A DNA stretch of 42,109 nucleotides from assembly GCA_013150915.1 (NCBI GenBank), contig JAADJE010000036.1:1-42109 (forward strand). The letters are read 5' to 3'. The position numbers were made by a program, and so were the translations under genes. Below are positions 20,566-30,870 of this stretch, in pieces (position 1 is the stretch's first letter; every line of letters starts with the position of its first letter). This DNA comes from Gammaproteobacteria bacterium. Lineage in GTDB: Bacteria; Pseudomonadota; Gammaproteobacteria; BMS3Bbin11. The notes beneath the pieces were generated by a model. The model did no database searches. It was given only the letters and a program-made list of their open reading frames with translations, and was not told the origin of the DNA.

Positions 20566-21641
20566 ACACGCTGATGATTATGGCCGGTGGAACAGGCGGG
20601 CATGTCTATCCTGCACTGGCCGTGGCGCATACCCTGCAGGTGGACGGGGTGAATGTGTTCTGGCTTGGGACCCGACAGGGTATCGAAGCACGTGTCGTGC
20701 CTGAGAACAATATTGATGTTGAATGGATTTCTATCAGCGGTATTAAGGGTAGAGGTCTGTTTGCACTTGTCTCAGCTCCGTTCAAGATTATTTATGCAAT
20801 GTTACAAACGGCTGCCATTATCTATCGGAGACGCCCTGCCGCCGCATTGGGCATGGGTGGTTTTGTTTCAGGGCCAGGTGGCCTGATGGCCAGGTTGTTG
20901 ATGGTGCCCTTGTTGATTCATGAATCGAATGCTGTCGTGGGTCTTACCAATAAATGGCTGGCAAAAATAGCCAATGAGGTGATGGTCGGTTTCCCGGAAG
21001 TATTGATCGGGAATCGGCACCATCACTATGTGGGAAATCCTGTGCGTGAGGATATTGCGGCACTGCCGCTTCCTGAACAACGATTGCAAGGGCGTACCGG
21101 TAAAAGACTCCGTTTGCTGGTAGTCGGCGGCAGTCGCGGCGCGCAGGTCTTAAATGAGATCGTGCCTGCAGGACTGGCAAGTATGGATTCAGTTAGCCGT
21201 CCAGAAGTGATCCATCAGGCAGGGCGTGGAAAACTGGAAGTTACATTGAAGTTATATGATGCGCTCGGTGTGGAGGTGAATTGCAATGCATTTATTGATG
21301 ACATGGCGGCGGCCTATCTTTGGGCTGACCTGGTAATTTGCCGTGCAGGAGCAATGACTGTTGCTGAGGTTGCCGCCGCTGGTGTAGCCGCTATTTTCGT
21401 TCCTTACCCGCATGCAATTTATGATCACCAAACACTTAACGCACGTTTTCTGTCAGACAGGGGTGCTGCAATTTTATTGCCACAGGAACAAATCTCCGAT
21501 GAAGTACTGGCCACACTGATTACCAAATTATCAGCAGATCGTCTCCAGATACTGGCGTTATCAAAAAAAGCACGGGAATGTGCGTTAACGGACGCGAGCT
21601 CGCGGGTTGCTGAGTTCTGTCGCGAGGTGATGCGTGCGTAA
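20562..21641 (+). CDS. murG: UDP-N-acetylglucosamine--N-acetylmuramyl-(pentapeptide) transferase MurG
   Basis: [41 protein letters not shown]. Confidence 0.96.
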   Translation: MNTLMIMAGGTGGHVYPALAVAHTLQVDGVNVFWLGTRQGIEARVVPENNIDVEWISISGIKGRGLFALVSAPFKIIYAMLQTAAIIYRRRPAAALGMGGFVSGPGGLMARLLMVPLLIHESNAVVGLTNKWLAKIANEVMVGFPEVLIGNRHHHYVGNPVREDIAALPLPEQRLQGRTGKRLRLLVVGGSRGAQVLNEIVPAGLASMDSVSRPEVIHQAGRGKLEVTLKLYDALGVEVNCNAFIDDMAAAYLWADLVICRAGAMTVAEVAAAGVAAIFVPYPHAIYDHQTLNARFLSDRGAAILLPQEQISDEVLATLITKLSADRLQILALSKKARECALTDASSRVAEFCREVMRA

Positions 21642-23043
21642 ATACGTGAAACACATTCATTTCGTGGGCATTGGTGGCGCGGGTATGAGTGGTATTGCCC
21701 AGGTGCTGATCAATCAAGGGTATCAGGTGTCTGGCTCAGACCTGGTCAGTTCAGCCGTCACACAGCAGCTTTCAAAGCAGGGTGCAAAAATCTACTCTCG
21801 ACATGCTGCTGAAAATATAGATGGTGCAGATGTTGTCGTGATTTCAAGTGCCGTGAGTGATGATAATCCTGAGGTGCTGACAGCCCGTGAAGTCAAGGTG
21901 CCTGTCATTCCTCGTGCTGAAATGCTGGGAGAACTGATGCGCTTCGCGAGGGGCATTGCGGTGGCCGGTACCCACGGAAAAACCACGACCACTTCACTGG
22001 TTGCCAGTGTCATGGCCAGCGGTGAAATGGACCCGACCTTTATCATCGGTGGCCGCTTATTAAGTGCCGACGCCAATGCAAGACTGGGGCAGGGTGAATA
22101 CCTGGTTGCTGAAGCCGATGAAAGTGATGCCTCGTTCCTGCACCTGCAGCCACTGATTGCAGTCGTGACAAATATTGATGCGGATCATCTGGAAACCTAT
22201 CACGGTGATTTCTCTAAACTGAAAGAGGCGTTCATACAGTTTTTGCACAACATTCCTTTTTACGGGCTGGCAATCCTGTGTATTGATGATCCTGTTGTGC
22301 GTGAAATTATGCCATTAATCAGCAGGCCGGTTGTGAGTTATGGTTTTAGTGATGATGCGGATATCCAGGCCAGTGATTTCAGGCAGCAAGGAGTGCGCTC
22401 GATGTTCAAGGTTAATCAAAGAGCTAGCGGGATGGAAATGGATGTTTGTCTCAACATGCCGGGCCGGCATAATGCGCTCAACACGCTGGCCGCCATTGCT
22501 GTGGCCTGGAACCTGGGTATTAGCAATCAGAAGATTACCGCCGGGCTGAGTGAATTTCAGGGCATAGACAGACGTTTCCAGATTAAGGGTCCGCTGGCCT
22601 TCGAGACTGGTGAGCTAGTGCTGGTTGATGATTATGCCCACCACCCGCGTGAATTACAGGCTACGTTAGCAGCCACCGCAGCAGCCTGGCCGAATTCCCG
22701 CAAGCTGGTAGTATTTCAGCCTCACCGTTACAGTCGTACACGTGATTTACTGGAGGATTTCGGGCGCGTCCTCAGTGGGGTTGACCACCTTATCGTAATG
22801 GAAGTCTATGCGGCGGGAGAAGCCGCTGTAGACAGTGCTGACGGTAGAGCCTTGTGTCGTGCCATCCGTGCGCGTGGTAAGGCGATGCCGGTATTTGTCG
22901 AAGACCGGGAGCAGTTACTTGAAGTACTCGCAGATACTCTGCAGGCAGGCGATGTCCTGATTACTCTCGGTGCGGGTGATATCGGCCGTATCGCGCAGGA
23001 ATTGCCGGATTTTGTCAGCAAGTTGTCAGGAGAGGCTGCATGA
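21634..23043 (+). CDS. murC: UDP-N-acetylmuramate--L-alanine ligase MurC
   Basis: [51 protein letters not shown] start. Confidence 0.96.
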   Translation: MRKYVKHIHFVGIGGAGMSGIAQVLINQGYQVSGSDLVSSAVTQQLSKQGAKIYSRHAAENIDGADVVVISSAVSDDNPEVLTAREVKVPVIPRAEMLGELMRFARGIAVAGTHGKTTTTSLVASVMASGEMDPTFIIGGRLLSADANARLGQGEYLVAEADESDASFLHLQPLIAVVTNIDADHLETYHGDFSKLKEAFIQFLHNIPFYGLAILCIDDPVVREIMPLISRPVVSYGFSDDADIQASDFRQQGVRSMFKVNQRASGMEMDVCLNMPGRHNALNTLAAIAVAWNLGISNQKITAGLSEFQGIDRRFQIKGPLAFETGELVLVDDYAHHPRELQATLAATAAAWPNSRKLVVFQPHRYSRTRDLLEDFGRVLSGVDHLIVMEVYAAGEAAVDSADGRALCRAIRARGKAMPVFVEDREQLLEVLADTLQAGDVLITLGAGDIGRIAQELPDFVSKLSGEAA

Positions 23044-23942
23044 TACTGGCAAGTAAACAAAACTGGAATGGTCGCTTGCTGACGAACGAACTGATGGCAA
23101 ACCATACTTCCTGGCGTGTGGGTGGGCCTGCAGATTATTTCTATCAACCGGTATCCATTGATGATCTTGCGATTTTTCTGCGTGAATCTGATCCCTCATT
23201 ACCTCTCACCTGGCTGGGGCTTGGCAGCAACCTGCTGGTACGGGATGGTGGCCTGCACGGGATTGTCATACACATGTTGAGCGGGCTGAACAATATCTCG
23301 TTGCTTGAGCAGACACTGGTACGTGTGGAAGTGGGTGTTTCTTCGGCCAGAGTGGCACGTTTCTGTGCGAACAGCAATCTCTCTGGTGCCGAATTTCTGG
23401 CCGGCATCCCGGGCTTGTTTGGTGGTGCCCTGACGATGAATGCAGGTGCTTTTGGTGACGAAACATGGCAAATCGTCGATTCTGTCGAAATGATGGATCG
23501 CAGTGGAAATCAGAGCCAGCGATCCGTAGATGATTTTGCTGTGGATTATCGCTCAGTGCATGGCCCGAAAAATGAGTGGTTTGTTGCCGCAAATTTGAGG
23601 CTCAAGCCCGGTCGCAGTGCGGAATCGAAAAACCGGGTGCGTAATCTACTGCAAAAAAGGAATGAATCTCAGCCGGTTGGTACCGCAAATGCCGGTTCTG
23701 TATTCAAGAATCCTCCTGGTGATTTTGCTGCCAGACTCATTGATGTTTGTGGTCTCAAGGGAGCGCGAATTGGTGCAGCCTGCGTGTCGGGCAAACATGC
23801 GAATTTCATCATTAATACAGGCGGCGCGACAGCAGCAGATATCGAAGCCCTGATGCTTCACATACAGGCAGTCGTCTCAGAGCATGAAGGAATAAAACTG
23901 CAGCCGGAAGTTCATATCATCGGGGAGGCCGACAATGTCTGA
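23040..23942 (+). CDS. murB: UDP-N-acetylenolpyruvoylglucosamine reductase MurB
   Basis: [36 protein letters not shown]-like block; [15 protein letters not shown]. Confidence 0.95.
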   Translation: MILASKQNWNGRLLTNELMANHTSWRVGGPADYFYQPVSIDDLAIFLRESDPSLPLTWLGLGSNLLVRDGGLHGIVIHMLSGLNNISLLEQTLVRVEVGVSSARVARFCANSNLSGAEFLAGIPGLFGGALTMNAGAFGDETWQIVDSVEMMDRSGNQSQRSVDDFAVDYRSVHGPKNEWFVAANLRLKPGRSAESKNRVRNLLQKRNESQPVGTANAGSVFKNPPGDFAARLIDVCGLKGARIGAACVSGKHANFIINTGGATAADIEALMLHIQAVVSEHEGIKLQPEVHIIGEADNV

Positions 23943-24879
23943 TTCCTCAGCGCCTGATACTTCAAAAATACCGGGTTTCGGTAAAGTTGCCGTTCTCATG
24001 GGTGGCCCCTCGGCTGAGCATGAAATCTCCTTATTGTCAGGCAACGCCGTGCTGGCAGCATTGCTGTCACAGGGCATTGATGCACAGGGGTTTGATGCCA
24101 GAGATGATTTAGTCCTGAGCGATCTGCAGAATGCAGGCATCGATCGTGTCTTCGTCGCTCTGCATGGTCGTTGGGGTGAGGATGGTGTGATCCAGGGGGC
24201 GCTGGAAGTACTGGGTATTCCCTATACAGGGAGCGGTGTCCTGGGTTCCGCTATTGCAATGGAAAAGGGCCGGTGCAAATTAATGTGGCAGGGGGCAGGC
24301 TTGCCGACGCCAGAGTTTATGTTGCTTAAGACAGAGTCAGATCTGGAACAGGCTGCCGACCAGATAGGTTTCCCTATGGCAGTTAAGCCATCACGTGAAG
24401 GGTCAAGCCTGGGTGTCAGTAAGGCCGCTAATCAGGCGGAACTGCTCCGGTCCTGGCAGGGGGCAAAAAAACTCGATGACATTGTACTGGCTGAGAAATG
24501 GGTATCCGGGACGGAGCTTACTGTTGCCATTCTGGGCGATCGTACTTTACCCGTTATCAGGCTTGAAACAGCGGGGCAGTTCTATGACTACGAAGCCAAG
24601 TATCTTAGTGAAGAAACCGCCTACATCTGTCCATGTGGATTAGCCGCTGGCCTTGAAGATGAAGTACAGAAGCTGGCGGCTCGGGCCTTTGATATCACAG
24701 CGTGCAGCGGCTGGGGGAGGGTGGATGTGTTGTTGGATGAGAATCAAAAGCCTTATTTGCTTGAAGTAAATACTGTACCAGGTATGACCAGCCATTCGTT
24801 GGTGCCCATGGCAGCAAAGCAGGCTGGTATAGATTTTAACCAATTGGTACGGCGGATACTGGAGACAGCTGATGACTAA
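23935..24879 (+). CDS. ddl: D-alanine--D-alanine ligase
   Basis: VAVLMGGPSAEHEISLLSG; HGRWGEDGVIQGALEVLGIPYTGSGVLGSAIAMEK; EVNTVPGMTSHSLVP. Confidence 0.96.
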   Translation: MSDSSAPDTSKIPGFGKVAVLMGGPSAEHEISLLSGNAVLAALLSQGIDAQGFDARDDLVLSDLQNAGIDRVFVALHGRWGEDGVIQGALEVLGIPYTGSGVLGSAIAMEKGRCKLMWQGAGLPTPEFMLLKTESDLEQAADQIGFPMAVKPSREGSSLGVSKAANQAELLRSWQGAKKLDDIVLAEKWVSGTELTVAILGDRTLPVIRLETAGQFYDYEAKYLSEETAYICPCGLAAGLEDEVQKLAARAFDITACSGWGRVDVLLDENQKPYLLEVNTVPGMTSHSLVPMAAKQAGIDFNQLVRRILETADD

Positions 24880-25642
24880 GTACCCATTGATTGTGACATC
24901 AGCCGATCAGCAAAAAGGAAGTCTGCTTAGCAGTATGCTTCTGCTTATCCTGTTTGCAGGCGGCATCCTGGTGTTTGCAGATTATCTGCTGCAACCTGGC
25001 CGCTTCCCCATTTCACGGATAAGTTTTGTCGGTGAGTTTCGACACGTTGAGAAGTCAGTGCTGCAGGAAAATGTAGCGCCATATATAGGTAACAATTTTT
25101 TTGCCATTGATTTGCAGAAGCTGGAAGCAGTGTTGCGTGGTATCGACTGGGTCTCAGATGTTTCAGTCAGTCGCCGCTGGCCGGATACTTTGCAGATTAG
25201 TGTAAAAGAGCAGCGCCTGGTCGCTGCCTGGAATAACACAGGTTGGGTGACCAGTGATGGCACTGTGGTGGAAATGCCTGATTTAAAAATGCCAGGTTTA
25301 CCACGTTGGTCTGGTCCGGAGGGAACACAGGTTCTTGTGCAACTGAGGTTTCAGCAATTTTCCAGTTTGCTTTCTGACGTTGGTATGCAGTTAAGGCAAT
25401 TAAGTTATTCACAACGTGGAGCCTGGCAAATTTCAGTATCGAGTTATTTGCGTAATGAACGGATAAACATACGCCTCGGACGTCGTGACATGCAGGATCG
25501 ACTTTATCGTTTTGCGCGTGCTTATGGACAGACGTTGGACAAACTAAAAAAACGCCTGATCTCTGTTGATCTGCGATACCCGAATGGTTTCGCCGTGAAG
25601 TGGGGCAGCATTGAAAAAAAAGCACCGGTAAAAGCCGGATAG
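24872..25642 (+). CDS. ftsQ: Cell division protein FtsQ
   Basis: POTRA-like ISRISFVGEFRHVEKSVLQENVAPYIGNNFFAIDLQKLEAVL; WVSDVSVSRRWPDTLQISVKEQ. Confidence 0.93.
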   Translation: MTKYPLIVTSADQQKGSLLSSMLLLILFAGGILVFADYLLQPGRFPISRISFVGEFRHVEKSVLQENVAPYIGNNFFAIDLQKLEAVLRGIDWVSDVSVSRRWPDTLQISVKEQRLVAAWNNTGWVTSDGTVVEMPDLKMPGLPRWSGPEGTQVLVQLRFQQFSSLLSDVGMQLRQLSYSQRGAWQISVSSYLRNERINIRLGRRDMQDRLYRFARAYGQTLDKLKKRLISVDLRYPNGFAVKWGSIEKKAPVKAG

Positions 25643-25673
25643 GTCGTAACGTGATCAATATGACTGGTAAAAC

Positions 25674-26912
25674 ATGATGGTAAAAAAGAACGACGATAAC
25701 TTAATAGTAGGGCTAGATATTGGTACATCCAAAGTGTTGGCCATAGTTGGCGAAGTCGCTGCTGAAGGAGAGATAGAGATTATTGGTGTAGGCCATCATC
25801 CTGCCCGAGGAATGAAACGCGGTGTGGTGGCAAATATTGAATCGACAGTACAATCCATACAGCGCGCAGTTGAGGAAGCGGAATTGATGGCAGGCTGTCA
25901 GATTTATTCTGTTTATGCGGGCATAGCGGGTGCGCACATCAATAGTTTTAATTCTCAGGGTGTCGTCGCTGTTCGTGACAAGGAAATTGGCCAGGGTGAT
26001 GTTGACCGTGTTATTGAAGCGGCGCGTGCCATGGCGATACCCATGGATCAGAAAATACTGCACATTCTGCCACAGGAATTTATTATTGATTCACAGGACG
26101 GCATCAAAGAGCCCATTGGTATGTGTGGTGTCAGGCTGGAGGCCAAGGTACATATTATTACGGGCGCAGTCAGTGCGACACAAAATATTATCAAGTGCAT
26201 CCAGCGTTGCGGCCTGGAGGTAGACGACATCATTCTTGAGCAGCTTGCTTCGAGTGATGCGGTGCTGGAAGAGGATGAAAAGGATCTTGGTGTCTGCCTG
26301 GTCGATATCGGTGGTGGTACGACTGATATCGCTGTGTTTACTGAAGGATCTATACGCCATACAGCCGTCATCCCGATTGCCGGTGACCAGATTACTAACG
26401 ACATTGCCGTCGCGTTGCGCACCCCAACAAATTCAGCAGAAGAGATCAAGAAAAAATATGGCTGTGCCTTAACGCAGTTGACAGATCCAACAGATGTTTT
26501 TGAAACCTCCAGTGTCGGCGGGCGTCCACCTAGGCGTGTTGCCAGGCAAACACTGGCTGAGGTAGTCGAACCTCGGGTGGAGGAAATGTATGGCCTGGTA
26601 TTGGCTGAATTACGCCGCAGTGGTTTCGAGGATCTTATCGGATCAGGCATCGTTTTGACCGGTGGCTCATCAAAGCTGCAAGGTATGGTAGAGCTGGCAG
26701 AGGAAGTGTTTCATCAGCCGGTTCGACTGGGTGTACCGGACTACACAGGCGGGCTGAAAGAAGTGGTTTGCAATCCGATCTATTCAACTGGAATAGGGCT
26801 GATTCATTTTGGTAACCGCCGACGTAATGACCCGGTTTCCTCAGAGAAGATGAACGCAGGTATCGGCTCTATTATGAAAAAGATGAAAAGCTGGTTCAGT
26901 GGCAGTTTTTAA
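25674..26912 (+). CDS. ftsA: Cell division protein FtsA
   Basis: LIVGLDIGTSKVLAIVGE; VDIGGGTTDIAVF; C-terminal amphipathic tail IMKKMKSWFSGSF. Confidence 0.97.
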   Translation: MMVKKNDDNLIVGLDIGTSKVLAIVGEVAAEGEIEIIGVGHHPARGMKRGVVANIESTVQSIQRAVEEAELMAGCQIYSVYAGIAGAHINSFNSQGVVAVRDKEIGQGDVDRVIEAARAMAIPMDQKILHILPQEFIIDSQDGIKEPIGMCGVRLEAKVHIITGAVSATQNIIKCIQRCGLEVDDIILEQLASSDAVLEEDEKDLGVCLVDIGGGTTDIAVFTEGSIRHTAVIPIAGDQITNDIAVALRTPTNSAEEIKKKYGCALTQLTDPTDVFETSSVGGRPPRRVARQTLAEVVEPRVEEMYGLVLAELRRSGFEDLIGSGIVLTGGSSKLQGMVELAEEVFHQPVRLGVPDYTGGLKEVVCNPIYSTGIGLIHFGNRRRNDPVSSEKMNAGIGSIMKKMKSWFSGSF

Positions 26913-26969
26913 TGATTATGAAAATGAGTACTTTTTTAGATATTTATCGTCAAAGAAGGAGATGTGACT

Positions 26970-28130
26970 ATGTTTAAATTAATGGATACAACTAATCAAC
27001 AGGCAGTAATCAAGGTGATCGGTGTGGGTGGGGGAGGTGGTAATGCCGTAGATTATATGATGCTCAAGAATATTGATGGAGTTGATTTCATCAAGGCCAA
27101 CACCGATGCTCAGGCATTGAAATCCTCTACGGCACACTCTGTGATACAGATTGGCGCTAATCTGACCAAAGGTCTGGGGGCGGGTGCCGACCCACTGGTT
27201 GGCAAACAGGCGGCACTGGAAGATAAAGACCGTATCGCTGAAGCACTGGATGGGGCCGATATGGTATTCATCACCGCCGGGATGGGTGGGGGTACCGGAA
27301 CAGGCGCTGCACCGGTCATTGCGCAGCAGGCCAAAGAGATGGGAATACTGACGGTAGCCGTGGTTTCTCGTCCCTTCCGCTTTGAAGGCAATCGCCGTAT
27401 GAAGATTGCAGATCAAGGCATTGCTGAACTTACGGAATATGTCGACTCATTAATCACTATCTCAAATGAGAAGCTGCTCGATGTAGAAGATTCACCCATT
27501 ACTGATGCTTTCGCGATGGCCAATGAGGTGCTGCAGGGGGCTGTGCAGGGCATTGCTGAATTGATCACCCGACAGGGCCTTATCAACGTCGACTTCGCGG
27601 ATGTTACAACTGTGATGCAGGAAATGGGTAAAGCGATGATGGGTTCATCAGCTGCATCGGGCGATAATCGTGCTGCCGAGGCTGTTAGTGGTGCACTATT
27701 CAGTCCATTTCTGGAGGGGTTCGATATCTCTGGCGCACGGGGCATGCTTGTTAATATCACGGCCAATACCAGTATTACCATGAGGGAGTTCTCTGAGGTT
27801 GGCGATGCGATCTCAGAGTATACCCATGAGGATGCCATCATTGTTATCGGTGCGGTTATCGATGAAGATATGGGTGACGAACTGCGTGTGACTGTAGTGG
27901 CAACAGGGCTAGATGATGTTTCTCGTACAGAACAAAAACCAGGACTGGTACGAGGTGTGCATCTACATGAAGCAGATGCCAGCGTACAAAATAATTATAG
28001 TGATCTGGATGAGCCTACAATTCTGCGTATAAATAAGGAGCGAAAAATGGGTGAGAAATTTGTTCCAGGAGAGGAAACGGGCTCCGAATACCTGGACATC
28101 CCTGCCTTTCTGAGAAGGCAGGCAGACTGA
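26970..28130 (+). CDS. ftsZ: Cell division protein FtsZ
   Basis: VIGVGGGGGNAVDYM; GMGGGTGTGAAPVIA; C-terminal conserved peptide YLDIPAFLRRQAD; likely start ATG 26970 (ORF-track start GTG 26964). Confidence 0.98.
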   Translation: MFKLMDTTNQQAVIKVIGVGGGGGNAVDYMMLKNIDGVDFIKANTDAQALKSSTAHSVIQIGANLTKGLGAGADPLVGKQAALEDKDRIAEALDGADMVFITAGMGGGTGTGAAPVIAQQAKEMGILTVAVVSRPFRFEGNRRMKIADQGIAELTEYVDSLITISNEKLLDVEDSPITDAFAMANEVLQGAVQGIAELITRQGLINVDFADVTTVMQEMGKAMMGSSAASGDNRAAEAVSGALFSPFLEGFDISGARGMLVNITANTSITMREFSEVGDAISEYTHEDAIIVIGAVIDEDMGDELRVTVVATGLDDVSRTEQKPGLVRGVHLHEADASVQNNYSDLDEPTILRINKERKMGEKFVPGEETGSEYLDIPAFLRRQAD

Positions 28131-28306
28131 ATACAGGAGACGTTTAAGTGCAGTGTTTTTAAGGATTGGTAGTGAGTATGGATGTGAAACTGGAGTACAC
28201 AATTCCCTTAATTTCGTGTAGCATTGCCAGCTTTATGGACAAATTCTGGAGGCTGCGCAAATTTCGGGGTGTTTTTTGACGAACTCAGCTTGAAAAGGGC
28301 AACACG

Positions 28307-29221
28307 ATGATCAAACAACGCACTCTGAAAAATGTGATACGTGCCACAGGTGTCGGGCTTCACACAGGTGAAAAGGTTTATTTGACACTCAGACCTGCGC
28401 CGGTCGATACGGGCGTGGTATTCAGGCGAATCGACCTGGATGTGCCCATTGAAGTCCCTGCCATTGCAGACAATGTGGGCGATACTCGATTATCCACATC
28501 GTTGGAGAAAGACGGTGTCAAGATTTCAACCGTTGAGCATCTGATGTCAGCTTTTGCTGGGCTTGGGATTGATAACGCTTATGTTGATCTGACAGCTCCG
28601 GAAGTACCGATTATGGATGGTAGTGCCGGCCCTTTTGTATTCCTGTTGCAATCAGCGGGGATTCAGGAACAGTCCAGTGCCAAGAAATATATTCGAATCA
28701 GGAAAAAACTGAGACTGGAAGACGGTGATAAATGGGCTCAGTTCAAGCCTCTGGATGGTTTTAAGGTTTCATTCACCATCGATTTTGATCACCCCGTTAT
28801 TAAGAATGCGATACAGGTCGCAACAGTTGATTTTTCGACCACTTCTTTTGTTAAAGAAGTCAGTCGGGCGAGAACCTTTGGTTTTATGCATGACCTGGAG
28901 ACATTGAGGAATGCTGGCCTGGCACGTGGTGGCAGCCTTGATAATGCTATCGTTATGGATAATTACCATATTTTAAATGAAGATGGGCTGCGTTACGAAG
29001 ATGAATTCGTCAAACATAAAGTACTGGATGCGATCGGTGATCTTTATCTACTCGGCCACCCCTTAATCGGTGAATTCAGTGCTCACAAGTCGGGTCACGA
29101 ATTGAACAATCGCTTATTGCGTATGCTGATTAATGATGAAAGTGCCTTTGAGGTCGTATCTTTTGATGACCCGAAAGAAGCACCGATACCTTTTTCCGGC
29201 GTGGTATCCGTTACGCAATAG
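28307..29221 (+). CDS. lpxC: UDP-3-O-acyl-N-acetylglucosamine deacetylase LpxC
   Basis: [87 protein letters not shown]. Confidence 0.98.
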   Translation: MIKQRTLKNVIRATGVGLHTGEKVYLTLRPAPVDTGVVFRRIDLDVPIEVPAIADNVGDTRLSTSLEKDGVKISTVEHLMSAFAGLGIDNAYVDLTAPEVPIMDGSAGPFVFLLQSAGIQEQSSAKKYIRIRKKLRLEDGDKWAQFKPLDGFKVSFTIDFDHPVIKNAIQVATVDFSTTSFVKEVSRARTFGFMHDLETLRNAGLARGGSLDNAIVMDNYHILNEDGLRYEDEFVKHKVLDAIGDLYLLGHPLIGEFSAHKSGHELNNRLLRMLINDESAFEVVSFDDPKEAPIPFSGVVSVTQ

Positions 29222-29284
29222 TGGGTGAATTGTTTGGTTTGAGAAGTAACACGGGAAAGTAGTGAAAAAAAAGTAGTGCAGAAT

Positions 29285-29710
29285 TCAGGATCTTGAAGCG
29301 GTCTCAGCCAGGCGTACCAGCGACAGGCTGAGTTCAGGGTCTGACAGATGCCTGGCAGAACTGAGAAGTAGCTTTTTATTGCTGTCGGATAGTTTTTGGT
29401 GAAAATGGCCCGGTTTTTTTTGGGTGGTAGCCATTTTGCGAGGCGAGACCTCCAGCTTTATTTTTCCGAGACCAGCGAATTCACGGCTACGGCCTAAATG
29501 CCGTATTAGAGATTTTTGTTGTTGTCGAATGCGGCTTAGCCAGATAGATGACTCCACCTGAAGTGTAAGGCAGTTATCGTGGTATTTTCTGGGGTGACAG
29601 ACCCTCTGTAAGGCAGGCGGCGCAGTTCGTCGCCACAGATCTGTCAGCCAGTCATTGGATACCTGATGTTTCAGGCCGCTTTGAGAGAGATAAGATGAAA
29701 TATGTTTCAT
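29285..29710 (-). CDS. dciA: DUF721 family protein, probable DciA-type replicative helicase operator
   Basis: Small basic protein; LQRVCHPRKYHDNCLTLQVESSIWLSRIRQQQKSLI resembles the DUF721 core; located between lpxC and secA as in pseudomonads. Confidence 0.7.
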   Translation of the reverse strand: MKHISSYLSQSGLKHQVSNDWLTDLWRRTAPPALQRVCHPRKYHDNCLTLQVESSIWLSRIRQQQKSLIRHLGRSREFAGLGKIKLEVSPRKMATTQKKPGHFHQKLSDSNKKLLLSSARHLSDPELSLSLVRLAETASRS

Positions 29711-29785
29711 CCGAACCTTATAACGGTATTTTTTATAAAAGGGAAATATGCTTGAGGACTAAGGACTTAAGATTTTCAGAAAACT

Positions 29786-30736
29786 ATGCAAATTATCATA
29801 ATTCCAAAAAGTTCTGACCGCGTTTGCCGTTCATGTCTGTCATCCCGGGCTATCTGGATGCTGGGAGTGACTTTATTCCTGATTCTTCCCTTTACGGTTG
29901 GCGGTATGGCCTGGTATCTGGCAGATAAATTCTCAGCGACAGACGATCACTCAACAAGTGAGAAAATTGCCGAACAAAAACAAAGGCTTGTGGCATTACA
30001 GCAGGAAGTTATCGATATCAAACGGCGGTCTGAAGCAAATCTTGATGCGCTAAGTCTCCAGTTGGGGCGTATGCAGGCAGAATCCATGCGCAGTAATGCC
30101 CTGGGGCTGAAACTGGCTGAGATGGCCGGGCTGGACAAGCGTGAATTTGATTTCAGCATCGAACCTGCTGTGGGGGGCACTAACAGCGAATTATCGGGCA
30201 AACATCTTAACCAGATAGATTTAAAAAGCGTCATTGACCGCGTCTCAGAAAATCTTTCCCAGGAAAGTATAAAACTGGGTTTGCTTGAAAGAATCATGCT
30301 GGATAAAGACTTGAAACAGTCTCTGGACCCGAAAGGATGGCCGGTAAGAAGAGGTTATATTTCTTCTTCTTATGGGTATCGCAGTGACCCTTTTACGGGT
30401 AAAAAGGTTTTCCACAAGGGTGTCGACATACCTTCAGCCAAGGGTACGCCTATTCATGTGTTGGCAGCCGGTATGGTGACCTATGCCGGAAGTAGAAATG
30501 GTTTTGGCAATATAGTTGAAATTGACCACGGTAATGGTTATTCAACAAGTTACGCGCATCTATCAAAAATTATGGTTAACACAGGTGACCGCGTAGATCA
30601 GGATCAGGTTATTGCCAAAGTTGGCTCTACCGGTCGTTCAACCGGTCCACACCTTCATCTTGAAATGTTTAAAGATGGCCGCAGATTTAATCCTCGCAAG
30701 CGACTGTATACCGCCCGAAAAGCAAAAGAAAACTAA
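29786..30736 (+). CDS. Membrane-anchored M23 (LytM) peptidase
   Basis: HKGVDIPSAKGTPIHVLAAGMVTYAGSRNGFGNIVEIDHGNGYSTSYAHLSKI ... GSTGRSTGPHLHLEMFKDGR. Confidence 0.93.
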   Translation: MQIIIIPKSSDRVCRSCLSSRAIWMLGVTLFLILPFTVGGMAWYLADKFSATDDHSTSEKIAEQKQRLVALQQEVIDIKRRSEANLDALSLQLGRMQAESMRSNALGLKLAEMAGLDKREFDFSIEPAVGGTNSELSGKHLNQIDLKSVIDRVSENLSQESIKLGLLERIMLDKDLKQSLDPKGWPVRRGYISSSYGYRSDPFTGKKVFHKGVDIPSAKGTPIHVLAAGMVTYAGSRNGFGNIVEIDHGNGYSTSYAHLSKIMVNTGDRVDQDQVIAKVGSTGRSTGPHLHLEMFKDGRRFNPRKRLYTARKAKEN

Positions 30737-30870
30737 TATTTTGCAGCATGTCTCGGTATTATAAGAGGCAAAACAGGTTCAGGTAGAAAACAGCAGACTT
30801 AACAAAGAATGATCAAAGCAAATATCATATTTTGTTTGTCATTCGCTATCATCCAAAGTAGGAATATACC

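Noticed and set aside
26048-26650. 200-aa minus-strand ORF opposite ftsA
   Set aside because: ftsA is unambiguous, and the antisense product has a typical shadow-ORF composition (Ser/Thr/Pro-rich) with no family signature.
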